From NCBI GenBank assembly GCA_946894095.1, contig OX335655.1:12648001-12712000 (forward strand): 64,000 nucleotides of DNA, read 5' to 3'. The translations under genes were made by a program, and so were the position numbers. Below the pieces are notes generated by a model that was given only the letters and a program-made list of their open reading frames with translations, had not been told where the DNA came from and did not search any database. Every line of letters begins with the position of its first letter. Position 1 is the stretch's first letter. This document shows, piece by piece, positions 35,320-46,400 of the stretch. The stretch comes from Incurvaria masculella (lineage: Eukaryota > Arthropoda > Insecta > Lepidoptera > Incurvariidae).

Positions 35320-35866
35320 TTAAGGTGGCCCAACCCGGCGGCCTCAACTCATTTGCGGGCACGGTACAAAACCGTGCTGTTGCGCTCTGGGACCTTCTCT
35401 GTTTCTAAGAATAAGACAGGCTCCGTGATGAGGAAGATGCAACCTGTCCACAAAAAGACAATGTGCATAGTGTATGATTTGGTAAGATTTACGAAAATTT
35501 TAATTTCAAAACGACTTATAGCTAAAAGTAAACCACGACCGCTGTAGTCAAAAATCTAACATAGACCAAATAGATTATAAAACTTGATTTAATAAGCTAT
35601 GTCTGATAACACCTCTTTAAGATGTTCTTACTTTATCATTGCGTAATCCACCTCCAAAGTTATTGTATAAAACGCGCGAAAAATCCGAACTTTTGAACGT
35701 TATAACTTGGAAACCAAACACAATTTTACAATGCCAATGGTCATCAGACATCTGCTTCAATCAAATAAAGTTATTTTGAGCAAAATTTTGGATCTCTGAT
35801 AAGAAATATAGGCGTGATCTTCTTTCCCCTTTTGTATGAGGAGATGAGCGGGTTGGGCCACCTTAA
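35320..35866 (+). repeat. TTAA-flanked MITE, family M1, intact copy
   Basis: TTAA at 35320-35323 and 35863-35866 encloses inverted ends GGTGGCCCAACCCGGC and, complemented, GGTGGCCCAACCCGCTC. The interior includes CGTGCTGTTGCGCTCTGGGA and the AT-rich CAAAACGACTTATAGCTAAA. There is no transposase. Confidence 0.8.
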
Positions 35867-35959
35867 GAAGAAATAAATAAATAAAACAACCAAAGCCAGA
35901 ATAAACGAAATTTAGCAATCCAAACTCCGGTATATCGTAAATGATTCGGGTCTTAACCA

Positions 35960-36310
35960 TAAGGGTCGGTTGATGCGTGCATTTTCCGGGTTAACTTAAA
36001 CTTAGCCACACACCTCGGTTAAGCCGTAACATATCCGCAACGGACTTATAAATAAAGTTGTGCATTATTTTTCCTGAGGTGAGCATCTTTTTACAGCAAA
36101 CCGTGTGCATGAAAAACACCGAAATACAACATAAAGGGATATTCAAAAATATTATGCACTATCGTACATAAGTATATCTGCTATGATAAATGACTTCTCA
36201 CTCATGTATGCTGGTGACGGATATGCTCACACACACCTGCAAACCCACTTTGGAACACTGACCTTCAGGCCAATCAAATTTAAGCGACCATGACCACGAA
36301 TAGCGTCTGA
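35960..36310. other. Upstream segment shared by genes C and D
   Basis: TTAGCC...GTAACATAT, AGTTGTGCA and GCAAACCCACTTTG(G/A)AAC occur in the same order at about 48890-49165 upstream of D. The block is 2.4-2.8 kb upstream of the C start and 1.1-1.4 kb upstream of the D start, marking the extent of the duplication unit. Confidence 0.5.
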
Positions 36311-36339
36311 TATCAAATGTTCATCTAACTATTCGTCTT

Positions 36340-36440
36340 CGTCTTTAGGCCTAGTGCAGTGTGTAGTGGATTGATACACATTAGTGATGAGCATTGGATA
36401 ACATATCCAATGCTCTAACCGCTAAGCTATCCAGGCAATC
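36340..36440 (-). repeat. tRNA-like head with palindrome
   Basis: On the minus strand GGATAGCTTAGCGGTTAGAG looks like a tRNA D-arm/A-box. It is followed by GCATTGGATATGTTATCCAAT, a hairpin in place of an anticodon arm. There is no B box, so this is not a tRNA gene; it is likely a SINE head remnant. Confidence 0.3.
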
Positions 36441-37594
36441 AAACTAATTTCTTATTTTAATAGACAAAAGCTACTACCAGATCGCGCTATTATCGCCAAA
36501 TAATACTAAGCTAAGGCATTTTGACGGCAAAGAATGAGATTTTAATCGAATTACTGTCGGTTTTGGATTAGTTATTCTGTGGTTTTGGCATCAGTTTATT
36601 CAACCCGGATTTAACTTCATGCTTCATATTTATTGGATAAGACATTACCGTTATCTCATTTATTTGAGATTATACAGCGACATCTACGACATATCAGATA
36701 AGCTATCGTTTTATATTTTTAGTTTTTTTTTTTAGCAATTTTATGCAAAAATGGTTATCGGAAAACTTGGCATGTAACCGTTTTGTGATTTAGACTAATA
36801 AAAGTTGGTCCTTGTCATTAATATTCTCTTGCGATACCTAACTCCCACAGCATAAACGCTGAGAGTTTTAATTGTTTTTGTGGTGTGCTTAATTTGGTAG
36901 TCTGAAGGTCCAAAGGTCAGGTCAAGACCTTAAGGTCAAGACTCGTAAAACGATTGTTTCGATATTCAATAAACCCTAATTAAATAGTTATCTCGCGTAA
37001 TAAAAAAACTACAGTGGAATGATACTAGTGACCAGCGCTACATTAGGTATGGATACATTATATTCACAAAAAAGAACATAAAAAGGTTTTTGAGCTGTAG
37101 ATCCGCTCTTGTGATCCACGAATAAATTAACAGGGATGTGGAACAGGATCGGGTGGGTAGAAGTGATTCTGAAGTTGGCTTAGGACAGGAGCTACAACAT
37201 GTGTGGATGTATGGCCTTATATATAGGGAGAAACTCAAAAAAAGTAAAAGTATAGAGGACATCATTTTCAACTTTGAATTAGCAATATGCAAAGCGACCA
37301 TTATACTTTAATCAGATTGCATAATAAAGGCAAAATTTGCGAGAATCTGGCGCAATCTTCACACACAATCATATGTCGCCTGCCGCAGAAATAATCGCGT
37401 GACTCAGAAAAATGATGTCCTCGTTGTGGAACTCCTTTCTCCATCGGAAATTTACGCTTTGCTAGGAAATATATAAAATTACTAGTCAAATAAGTGAAAG
37501 AGAAATATAAATCGTTAAAGGTCCTTTAATGAGTAAATTTCCCGAGAAAAATATGTATTGGTAGTAAGCGTTTTTTTGATAAAGATACTCATTA

Positions 37595-38021
37595 AAAAAC
37601 CGGCCAAGTGCGAGACGGACTCGCACACGGAGGGTTCCGTACCATCAACACCAAAAAATCTTTTACTTTTTATATTTCTTTATTTTTTATATTTTTTTTA
37701 TTTTACCTATTTGTTGTTATTTGTGTACTAAATACACACTCTGTGAAAAATACAGCTGCCTACCTATTACGGTTCATGAGATACAGCCCTGCGACAGACG
37801 GACGGACGGACGGACGGACGGACGGACGGACGGACGGACGGACGGACGGACGGACGGACGGACGGACGGACGGACGGACGGACGGACGGACGGACGGACG
37901 GACGGACGGACGGACGGACGGACGGACGGATGGACGGACGGACAGCGGAGGCTTAGTAACCCTCAGCGGAGGCTTAGTAATAGGGTTCCGTTTTTACCCT
38001 TTGGGTACGGAACCCTAAAAA
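37595..38021 (+). repeat. HINE-like element with a long GACG microsatellite
   Basis: It starts AAAAAACCGGCCAAGTGCGA, contains CTATTTGTTGTTATTTGTG and ends with the hairpin AGGGTTCCGT ... ACGGAACCCT followed by A's. The GACG tract at about 37797-37944 has some 36 units with one variant. CAGCGGAGGCTTAGTAA is duplicated just after it (about 37944-37980). The TDGR-repeat frames across it are not genes. Confidence 0.75.
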
Positions 38022-38024
38022 GAA

Positions 38025-38180
38025 TCAAGGCCTTCATTATCGGCGCAACAGGCAATGTGCCGATGACGGACGCCGCTTCACCCCGCTGAATTGCTAGACT
38101 GATGTTATGTCTGAGATAACTAGGCCCACGTTTGTGCCCAGACGCGTCCATGAGCAATCTGCTAAGCTCTTTAACTAGAT
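38025..38180 (-). pseudogene. Second copy of the unidentified element C-terminus
   Basis: Minus-strand translation gives NLVKEL, KRGPSYLR and ISLAIQRGEAASVIGTLP, matching 8573-8770 residue for residue over much of its length. It abuts the HINE-like element, which may have inserted into it. The source family is unknown. Confidence 0.5.
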
Positions 38181-38957
38181 TTTATACATATGAATATTGT
38201 AATGAAAACAATCACTTTTTTGACCAAAATTACTTTTTATGCTTCATGTTTATTTACTCTTCTACTACAGTGTTACTTCTTAAACCTGTTACAATATATA
38301 AATAGATATATATATATATTCCCTAGGCATTAAACGCAATTCGTAAATGCTATAAAACTATATTAGATAAATAGATAAACAAAACGCACATAACTTAATC
38401 AAACTGTATTTGTATATAAGCTTTCACTATAATTAATTAGAATAATAAGATCACATTTCAAAATGCCTATATTATAAAGGTGCGCTATTATTCCAGGCCG
38501 GACCAAAACTGCTGCACACAACGTGTACTTAATGTGATAGGAACCTGGTAACGATCACAAACTACTGAAAGCATATTTTAATTATTATTTTTTTGCCTGT
38601 GTGTGCACACTTTGCGTTTGTGCGCAGAATATACCATTCCATTCCATAAGTCAAGCGGCGCGGCGCAGGGCTTCGGGTGCTGCCTGCATTTCACTAGTGA
38701 ACAGTAAAATGAGTACAGCAGATCACGTTTATTTCTTAAACTGAAAAAACATTTTGCGATATTTTTATATTTTGAAGAAAGCTTATTTTTTGGGGCCTTT
38801 GAATGATTCCAAATTTGAATTTTCCAAATAAACATTGAAAACAAAAGACTTGCACGGCATAATTATAGCGAAGTTCGAAGGTCTCGATTTACCTACTATG
38901 GTTTTTGGTATGTTTCGTGTCAAATTAAGGTTTTAAAACAAGTTAGCATTTAATTTT

Positions 38958-39055
38958 GCCGATGGAGATATTGGCGATGCATGTGTTGGCGATGCAGATA
39001 TTGGCGAGGCAGATAGTGGCGATGCAGATGGTGGCGATGCAGATATTGGCGATGG
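38958..39055 (+). repeat. 15-bp minisatellite (GGCGATGCAGATATT)
   Basis: Six and a half imperfect copies of a 15-bp unit, which stay open in one frame as GDADI/GEADS/GDADG-type pentapeptides and close with a stop at about 39066. There is no start codon, so coding status is doubtful. Confidence 0.75.
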
Positions 39056-39192
39056 ACTACCAGAATAAGGTACATACTCATGACACAAAACCAACAAAGA
39101 CTAGCGGATTAGATTAGAAAATATAAAAATTTCAACAGATCGTCATTTGTTAAGATTTTTCGCACCTAGGTTTTTCTATTAATTATATTATT

Positions 39193-39300
39193 ATGAAAAA
39201 AGGTGACGCTGTCTTCGCCACTTTGCAGGAATTTTCAGGGGATCAGAATGAAGAGTTCATCGAAAAGGGATCAGAACTTTGTAAAAAGTTAGGTATGTAA
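39193..39300 (+). other. Small ORF, 35 codons, unknown
   Basis: ATG at 39193, stop at 39298. The composition is protein-like (MKKGDAVFATLQEFSG, then EEFIEKGSELCKKL), and a donor-like TTAG|GTATGT lies at its end. I do not recognise it. It could be an exon remnant of a transposase; confidence that it is expressed is low. Confidence 0.2.
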
Positions 39301-39344
39301 AATAAAATAGCATTGGAACATACTCAATCTCACTTTTATTTTGA

Positions 39345-40476
39345 ACTAGCTGCGGTACCCGGCTCCGCTCGGGTTAGTGTCGGCTAAATTATCTCATGGA
39401 TAAAAAGTAGCCCACATGACTGGTCCAAAATAGGGTCAAACTGGTCCAGGACAATGAATCCATGTACCAAATGTAATCAAGATCGTTCGAGCCGAAATAG
39501 CATGATTTAATGAGAAACATCCAATAATTCCCATTTAGAGCTTCGTTGACGTTTGGTGGCTATTTAAAAAAAAAAACCTTTGCCGCGAGAACCTTTCTGC
39601 ACTTTCACTGCTACATTGCTTACCTAGTAAGTAACGTGTAACGTAGGTAAGTTTTGCGTGGACTCCAACCCACAGCCAGCCTCAACATCGAAAACAGTAA
39701 CCCATCTCGAACCTGACTGCTCCCAGAGATGCTATACATTGATAAAATACGCATATAAATCAGGTAAGTGGTTCGCATGTTATAAGACTTTAAGACTCAC
39801 TACTTACCCTTCTGGTAATGAAGCGTTATATTATGTAATCTATAAGTTTTTAGTAGAATCAGGCTAGACGTAGATACAATGCACATCTAAATCGAGTAAT
39901 TGGTTCTCAAGGATTTTATTCTGTTGGTCGCTCCTCCGGCGATTTAGCGTGATGCCAAGTAGTCCTAAAGTTGCAGGAAATACCAAGCCGTACTTCAGTA
40001 AAAGTAAGCGCTGCCGCCGCAAAGCCGAGCCGTGCATAGCATTGCAGTTTGTATGACAGCCCCATCTTAGCGTAAGCGGAACTGAATTCTATTTAGCCAA
40101 TCCTAATTCCCGGGTAGTTAAATGTACATGTACTAAGTTTTACAAATCGCTAGTGCCTTGAAAATTCGCCAAACGGACACCAAACAGTCACGACGTCTGC
40201 CCTCCCCCCGCCGCCGCTCTCCGCCACCGCCCCCGGCTCCTCTCCCCCCGGTGTGAAGTAGCGCTACCGGCATCGTTTTTGCAGCCCCGTGAAAGTTCTA
40301 AAGCCCATGGGCACATAAATTGTAGCCTATGTGTTATTCTGATGTATAAGCTATATTATTGTAAAGTTTCATTAGAATCCATTCAGTAGTTTTTACGTGA
40401 AAGAGTAACAAACATCCATCCATCCATCCATCCATCCATCCATCCATTATTACAAACTTTCCCCTTTATAATATTT
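39345..40476 (+). repeat. CATC-tailed element, long form, unit R4
   Basis: Nearly identical to R1 and R3 (24-28 kb). It begins ACTAGCTGCGGTACCCGGCT and ends in a CATC tract at about 40414-40446. Confidence 0.7.
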
Positions 40477-41375
40477 ACTAGCTGCGGTACCCGGCTCCGC
40501 TCGGGTTAGTGTCGGCTAAATTATTTCATGGATAAAGTAGCTCACATGGCTGATCCATAATAGGGTCATACTGGTCCAGGACAATGTTTCCATCTACCAA
40601 ATTTAATCAAGATCGTTCGAGATGAAATATCATGATTTAATGAGAAACATCCAATAATTCCCATTTAGAGCTTCGTTGACATTTGGTGGCTATTTTAAAA
40701 AAAAGCATTTGCCGCCAGAACCTTTCTGCACTTGCACTGCAAAATTTTTTACCTAGTAAGTAAGTAACGTGTAATGTAGGGAAGTTTTGCGTGGACTCCA
40801 ACCCACAGCTAGCCTCAACATCGATAGCAGTAACCCATCTCGAAACTGACTGCTCCCAGAGATCCTATACAATGATAAAATACGCACATAAATCGGGTTA
40901 TTGGTTCGCAAGTTATAAGAATTTAACACTCTCTACTCACCCTTCTGGTAATGAAGCGTTATATTATGTAGCCTATAAGTTTTGAGTAGAATCAGGCTAG
41001 ACGTAGATACCATCCGCATCTAAATCGAGTAATTCCCGCCCCCCCCCGCACCCGCCCCCGCCGAACCGCCCGCCCCGCCCCCGCCGCCGCTCCCGCCGCC
41101 GCCCCCGGCCCCGCTCCCCCCGGTGTGAAGTAGCGCTACCGGCATCGTTTTCGCAGCCCCGTGAAAGTTCTAAAGCCCATGGGCACAATATCTTTATAAA
41201 TTGTAGCCTATGTGTTATTCTGATGTATAAGCTATATTATTGTAAAGTTTCATTAGAATCCATTCAGTAGTTTTTACGTGAAAGAGTAACAAACATCCAT
41301 CCATCCATCCATCCATCCATCCATCCATCCATCCATTATTACAAACTTTCCCCTTTATAATATTTATTAGATTAG
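40477..41375 (+). repeat. CATC-tailed element, short form, unit R5
   Basis: Closest to R2. It follows R4 directly, repeating the long-short order seen at 24.2-26.8 kb. It ends in CATC repeats (about 41296-41336) and then TTTATTAGATTAGATTAGAT, the same end as unit R3. Confidence 0.7.
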
Positions 41376-42763
41376 ATTAGATGCATGCAATCTAGATTAA
41401 GAATTTCGCAAGGCATTATTACGATTCTTCTAGATTAATATTTTTTATCTCTGACTCTCATCATCAAATCCAATGTACTGGCATATACCCGTTTGCTTAT
41501 GACACGAAAACTATTTACCCGATTGTGGCCAGGTGTTTATCTGCATATACCTAGATTCATCCCGGTGATTTAATAATATGCTTGAAAATTAAAAGCTAAA
41601 TAATCGCTGATCCTCCTCCGTTGCATCGGAAACCTATAGGAATTTCAGTAAAGAGCTGGTTATTACTTTTAAAATGTTTATTTACTTAAACGTATGCTTA
41701 TAACTTCATATTTGAATTGATTATATTAACTTAATATTTAAGTATAAACCTATAACATCTTTTATAATAAACACAAAAATAACGCACTTATTTGGAAAAT
41801 ACAAAAAAATCTAAACCGTGAGGTTTTTATAGAGGTCAAGTTACACATTCTGGTAATAATTGATACGATCTAGCGGCCAGTCAAAGGTTGCCGCACACCC
41901 TATATACAAGTCAATATAAAAACATTACTCAATTGAACTTTTTCCTTTTACATTTATATAAGTTTCATTTACCTAGAAAAATATCACATTTCATTAAGAA
42001 AACGTGTATTAAAATAAAATTGTTCATAGTAGATGTTTCTTTAATTCTGATTACGCAAATCATCCGACAGCCGTTAGATTAGGTTTAGTTATACGTACAA
42101 CTATTAAGAATGTGTTTTAACTGGTATGCATAATTGCAGTCGATGGAAAGGCAGAGATCGACAAAGAAGGATTGTGAGTGGTAGGAACAGGAGGTCCATT
42201 CAGGGCAAGAGTGAATTCGAGTTCGGGAGTGAGTTAACCTAAAAATAGCTGGGAAATATATTATTATTAATAACGGAACCGCTATTTATACTTCCAACGT
42301 ATTTACGGGACAGACTAGATTTTTATCTAACTGTAATAATGTTCAAGAAGTGTGGAAACATTAACTATTTAAAAAAGTGAGTTGATATTTAGTGACGAAT
42401 TCGAACTCACTATTTCCCTGAATGGACCCCAGAGCATAAACTCGATTTAAATGTTCTAACACTTTTGATACTTTGTGCAGTATGTTTTGGGTCATATTGA
42501 GCCATGTGTTACTTTTAATAAAGCCACCATCAGCTAGAAAATAAACCTTTTGCTGATCTGAGATATTAAATGTAATATAAATGTGATTTTCTTTCGTGAA
42601 ATATGAAAGTTTGAAATGTCTATTGATGGATTCATTAATCGTGACTTTTCTAAATTGTGCAAGAGATTTCGGCATCTCAGCGAGTTTGATCGATTAATTC
42701 ATACCGTAACAAAATAAGTAAGGTCAATCCAGCACTGAAACACCTAAAATGTCTGTGTCGTCT

Positions 42764-43456
42764 GCTTGTCTAATGGCGGGCCCGAAGCTTGAGGTAGGAT
42801 CCGCCGGCAACGCGGATACTGAAGTCGTGAGGTTGGATGCGCACCGGAGTAGTGGTGCGGCTCGTGGGCAGCAGCTCGAACTCCAGCAGCAGCTGGTACA
42901 GCATCACCTTGAGCTCCATTAGCGCGAACCGAGATCCTGAGAAGTTACATGTTTAATACAGCATGGTTAGTATGATGTCGGTGTGCTGCTTTCCACGGGG
43001 GCTATAGACTTCAGATACTATAAACTTCAGATAGATCTTAGTCAACAGCTTCAGATACTATAAACTTCAGATAGATCTTAGTCAACAGCTTGGTTCATAG
43101 TCTACATATATTTTAGGAAAAATCAGTTTTTAACCCATGACCTCTGGAATAAGAAACAAGACCAAACGGTCTAAAGACCAGTCGCTCAGTAAATCGAACA
43201 GAAGAAATGTTTGATATCGAGTATTTCTAGATTTTAGAAAAGCGTGCTGGAAACGTGATTGATGCTGGTAGTCATAATGACGACGAGTTAGAAACCGAGT
43301 TTACCGATGCAGTTCCTGGGACCGACGCCGAAGGGCATGAAGGTGAAGGGCTTGATCTCGTGCTTCCTGTCGTCGGAGAAGCGCTCGGGGTCGAACTTGT
43401 CCGGCTCGGGGAAGTATTGCGGGTCCATGTGGAGTGCGTTCACCAGCGCGTACACG
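42764..43456. other. Gene-conversion tract shared with copy B (D side)
   Basis: This 693-bp counterpart of 12157-12809 has the same exons and intron sequence with about two substitutions plus the 40-bp duplication. Outside these limits the B and D sequences diverge at once (for example LKKNEFVYA here against LKKKESVYA in B). Confidence 0.85.
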
Positions 43457-46400
43457 AATTCATTTTTCTTTAGCTATAAATTGACAAAATTATAATGACC
43501 TCTGAGAAAAATTTTGCTCTCATTGCTTCTAAAACGGGATGTACGAAAACTTTCTTCTTTTTTCCATAATTAAGAAAATTGAAGTTATTTTTGTGGTTTC
43601 ACTTTAAAACTAACCGTTACTGGCTGTGCACCTGGACGCGGTGGCTCTAGCGTGTAATCCTTCAGAACCTCGCGGTCCATCATAATTGCAGGGGCCCATT
43701 TCCTCATTGTTTCTGTAAAATTTAAGATAATTTCACATAATTTTGATAGCATTGTCCAAAAAACAAAACATTTATAATTAATTATATTTAGTATGAAACA
43801 CATACCACTGATGACCATATCCATATATTTTAAACTCTGCAGGACTTCATAGGTGATTTCAGGGTTACTGGCGTGGCAGCTGTCGATTTCCTCGATGAGT
43901 TTCTTCTGAACGTCAGAGTTCAGGGCCAACTCGTGGGCTGCCATGGTCAGTACTGATGACGAGGACTCGAAGCCAGCAAAGAAGAAAATGAATGCTTGTC
44001 CGGCCAATTCGTCCAAAGTCCATTCTTAAAAATTAAATCGGATAGTTGAAATTGTGTTAGACTAAGAACTTCAATTAATGAAAACTTAACGAAAATAAAT
44101 TAGTAAAAGGTATCAAACACTTACGACGCTTTACCGAGCTCTCGTGAACCTTGGATTCTTCAACTGTTGCAAATCCGAGAGTATCGTCCCCTGCTGGGGC
44201 GATATGTTTCAGCGTACCTGAAAAGATCACAATAATTAAATAAATTAAATTCGCGAGTATTGCGTCTTCCAATTTCGCCACCTTCTGTATGTTTTATATT
44301 TATAATTCTACTACAGTCTCTTCTCCTGTAATCACCCGGAATCGCATTCCCTGGAAAAAGTAACGTAGTACTAGCTTGTTACGAAAAAATATATTTACTT
44401 AAACATAGACATTTTTGACTACAATACTACACCTACTGTCATGCTATTGGAATGAGGTGCCATGCCAGTACTTTAGTTTTATTGCTGAAAGCTGGCTTAA
44501 TATAGCAGTAAATGGTACTCTGTATTCCCCGTGTTTCTTGTTTTCCGTTTATGCTAAGAGATCAAAGATGGGTTCCTCTTCATTCTTTGCCAACTGCGCG
44601 TCAACGTTTGGCGCGTCGTTAGCTTTAAACAAAAGATATGAACAAATTGCGCCAATTATGATCGGGATGTGGTAGAAGCTTGGACAGGCGAGTTTTGAAC
44701 GCTTTGTATAATTAAGCCTACCCTTCTGTGCCTCCATGAGCAGCTGCAGCACGTCAGGCCGGTGAACATTGTTATCCTCTCGATACTTCATGGTGCCGAA
44801 CACTAGGTTGCGGAAAAAAGCTGTCACCGCTTTTGGGAAAAGCTCTGCTTTCAGCATCTGCGCCAAAACTATGAGTTAACGTTTAATCTAGACACGCATT
44901 CAATATCCAGACAAAATTGTAAACATCTTCAAATTTCAAGTGCAAGCCTAATTTAAATTAAAACTTCTTCGATTGATATACCTGGAAAAACCATAAAATA
45001 TATGCCAATATAAATTTGAATAATGGTTTGAGAAGGCGTATATTTTAATAATCGACTTGAATCCAATGAAACGGACTCACCTTTGCTATAGAGGGAAAGG
45101 AGAGAGCGAAGAGGAACCATATCCTCTGGAGGCCAGTAAACTGGGTCATGGCCTTTCCCATCTTATAAAACTCGTTGTCCCTTTCGTCCTGTGAGTTGAC
45201 CTTGTGGCCGAACGCGCAGGACGCGATCACGTCGTTGGCGTACCGAGAGATCATGTCGAACATGTCCACGTCGTCACTCTCTTTCCCTGTTGAACATACG
45301 AATATATAAACCACTCCCACAGGTGCTGAGATTTGATGATCTTCATATAGTACTACGACTTCAACCACGTGTTCTAATCGCTTTCTGTTGCCAATCGGAT
45401 TCACTGCTTTAATCACTTACCCTTTACATTAGCTTTATTAACTTGAAGAGCCTTCTGCTGATATTAAGCTTTGTCAATATGAATATGTTAATCAATTCGG
45501 ACCTTGCTCTGTAGACTTCATCTCCCGGTGCAGGTGGGCCACGACCTGCTGACTGATCTCGCTCATGAAGGGCACCATGTGTCGCATCTTGGCTCCGGTG
45601 AAGGCGGGGCTGAGTGTTGAACGCATATCTCGCCATTTCTGACCTGCCAAAGAAAGTGATGGTTTACCATATTTCACTTCATTGGATGAAACCTTGTAGA
45701 AACCAGCATGGAAAATTGTTTCTGGTGTAGTAAGGCATAAATCATTATTGTGAACGTATTTAGTAGGTTCTGCTTAAACATAATTAAATACATTTCGGTT
45801 TAACAATATTTTTGTTGCCATTCTTGCTATGGTTCGTTCTATTGATAGATGAACAAAAATACTGTCAACTGTGTCGATATAACGTTGCCACGGCCTAAAA
45901 GTATGATTGGGCTAATTACCACGAAAGTGTTTTTGTCGGTGTGTGGAAGTGTCACTTATTTTCTAATCAACATTCTCGTGTAATTTTTATCAAAAAAATC
46001 CGCGATATTATGTGTTTTTGCTCAGTGTTAACGGACTGATAACCTCATAATTTGTTCGCTTCAGATATGTCCTGCATATTTGTTCGCAGACCTGCTTCAG
46101 TTCCAATGGAGACATGTTTTCAGATGGGAAGGTAATTTTCTTTTAAATTATCATTAGCAGCAATATTTTTAATGTTAGTGTGGTATGTAGAGATATTTAA
46201 ACTGAGTCGTTTGCAATACTGCAAATGATAATCCTCCGATATTCTGATATCCTCCGTATCAGGATATCGGAAGCCAGAATTGCAGTCCGTTATAATATTT
46301 TTTTGTTTTAAACTTCCATTTCCATTTTTTACAAGTGCAATTCATAAAACCTTTGAGAAACAGTAGACTGTTGCCGAAGAGAGGGTCAAAGTCTCCAATG

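Larger units (their letters stand above)
33538..42769. other. Intergenic between gene C (5' side) and gene D (3' side)
   Basis: No complete gene is visible. The left part (to about 36310) is the upstream flank of C and is partly shared with D. The centre carries a MITE, a HINE-like element and element remnants; 39.3-41.4 kb is a CATC-tailed array; the right part (about 41600-42769) is the 3' flank of gene D. A 104-residue frame at 42361-42675 lies in a stretch whose homologue beside gene C is not open, so it is probably 3' UTR. Confidence 0.5.

Noticed and set aside
36340..36440. tRNA gene on the minus strand
   Set aside because: It has an A-box-like D arm but no B box or T arm, and a palindrome replaces the anticodon arm.
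37608..38089. Open frames made of TDGR repeats
   Set aside because: They are translations of the GACG microsatellite within a HINE-like element, with no start context or conservation outside the repeat.
42361..42675. 104-residue minus-strand frame between D and the repeat array
   Set aside because: The homologous 3' flank of gene C is not open in this frame and no domain is recognised; more likely 3' UTR.
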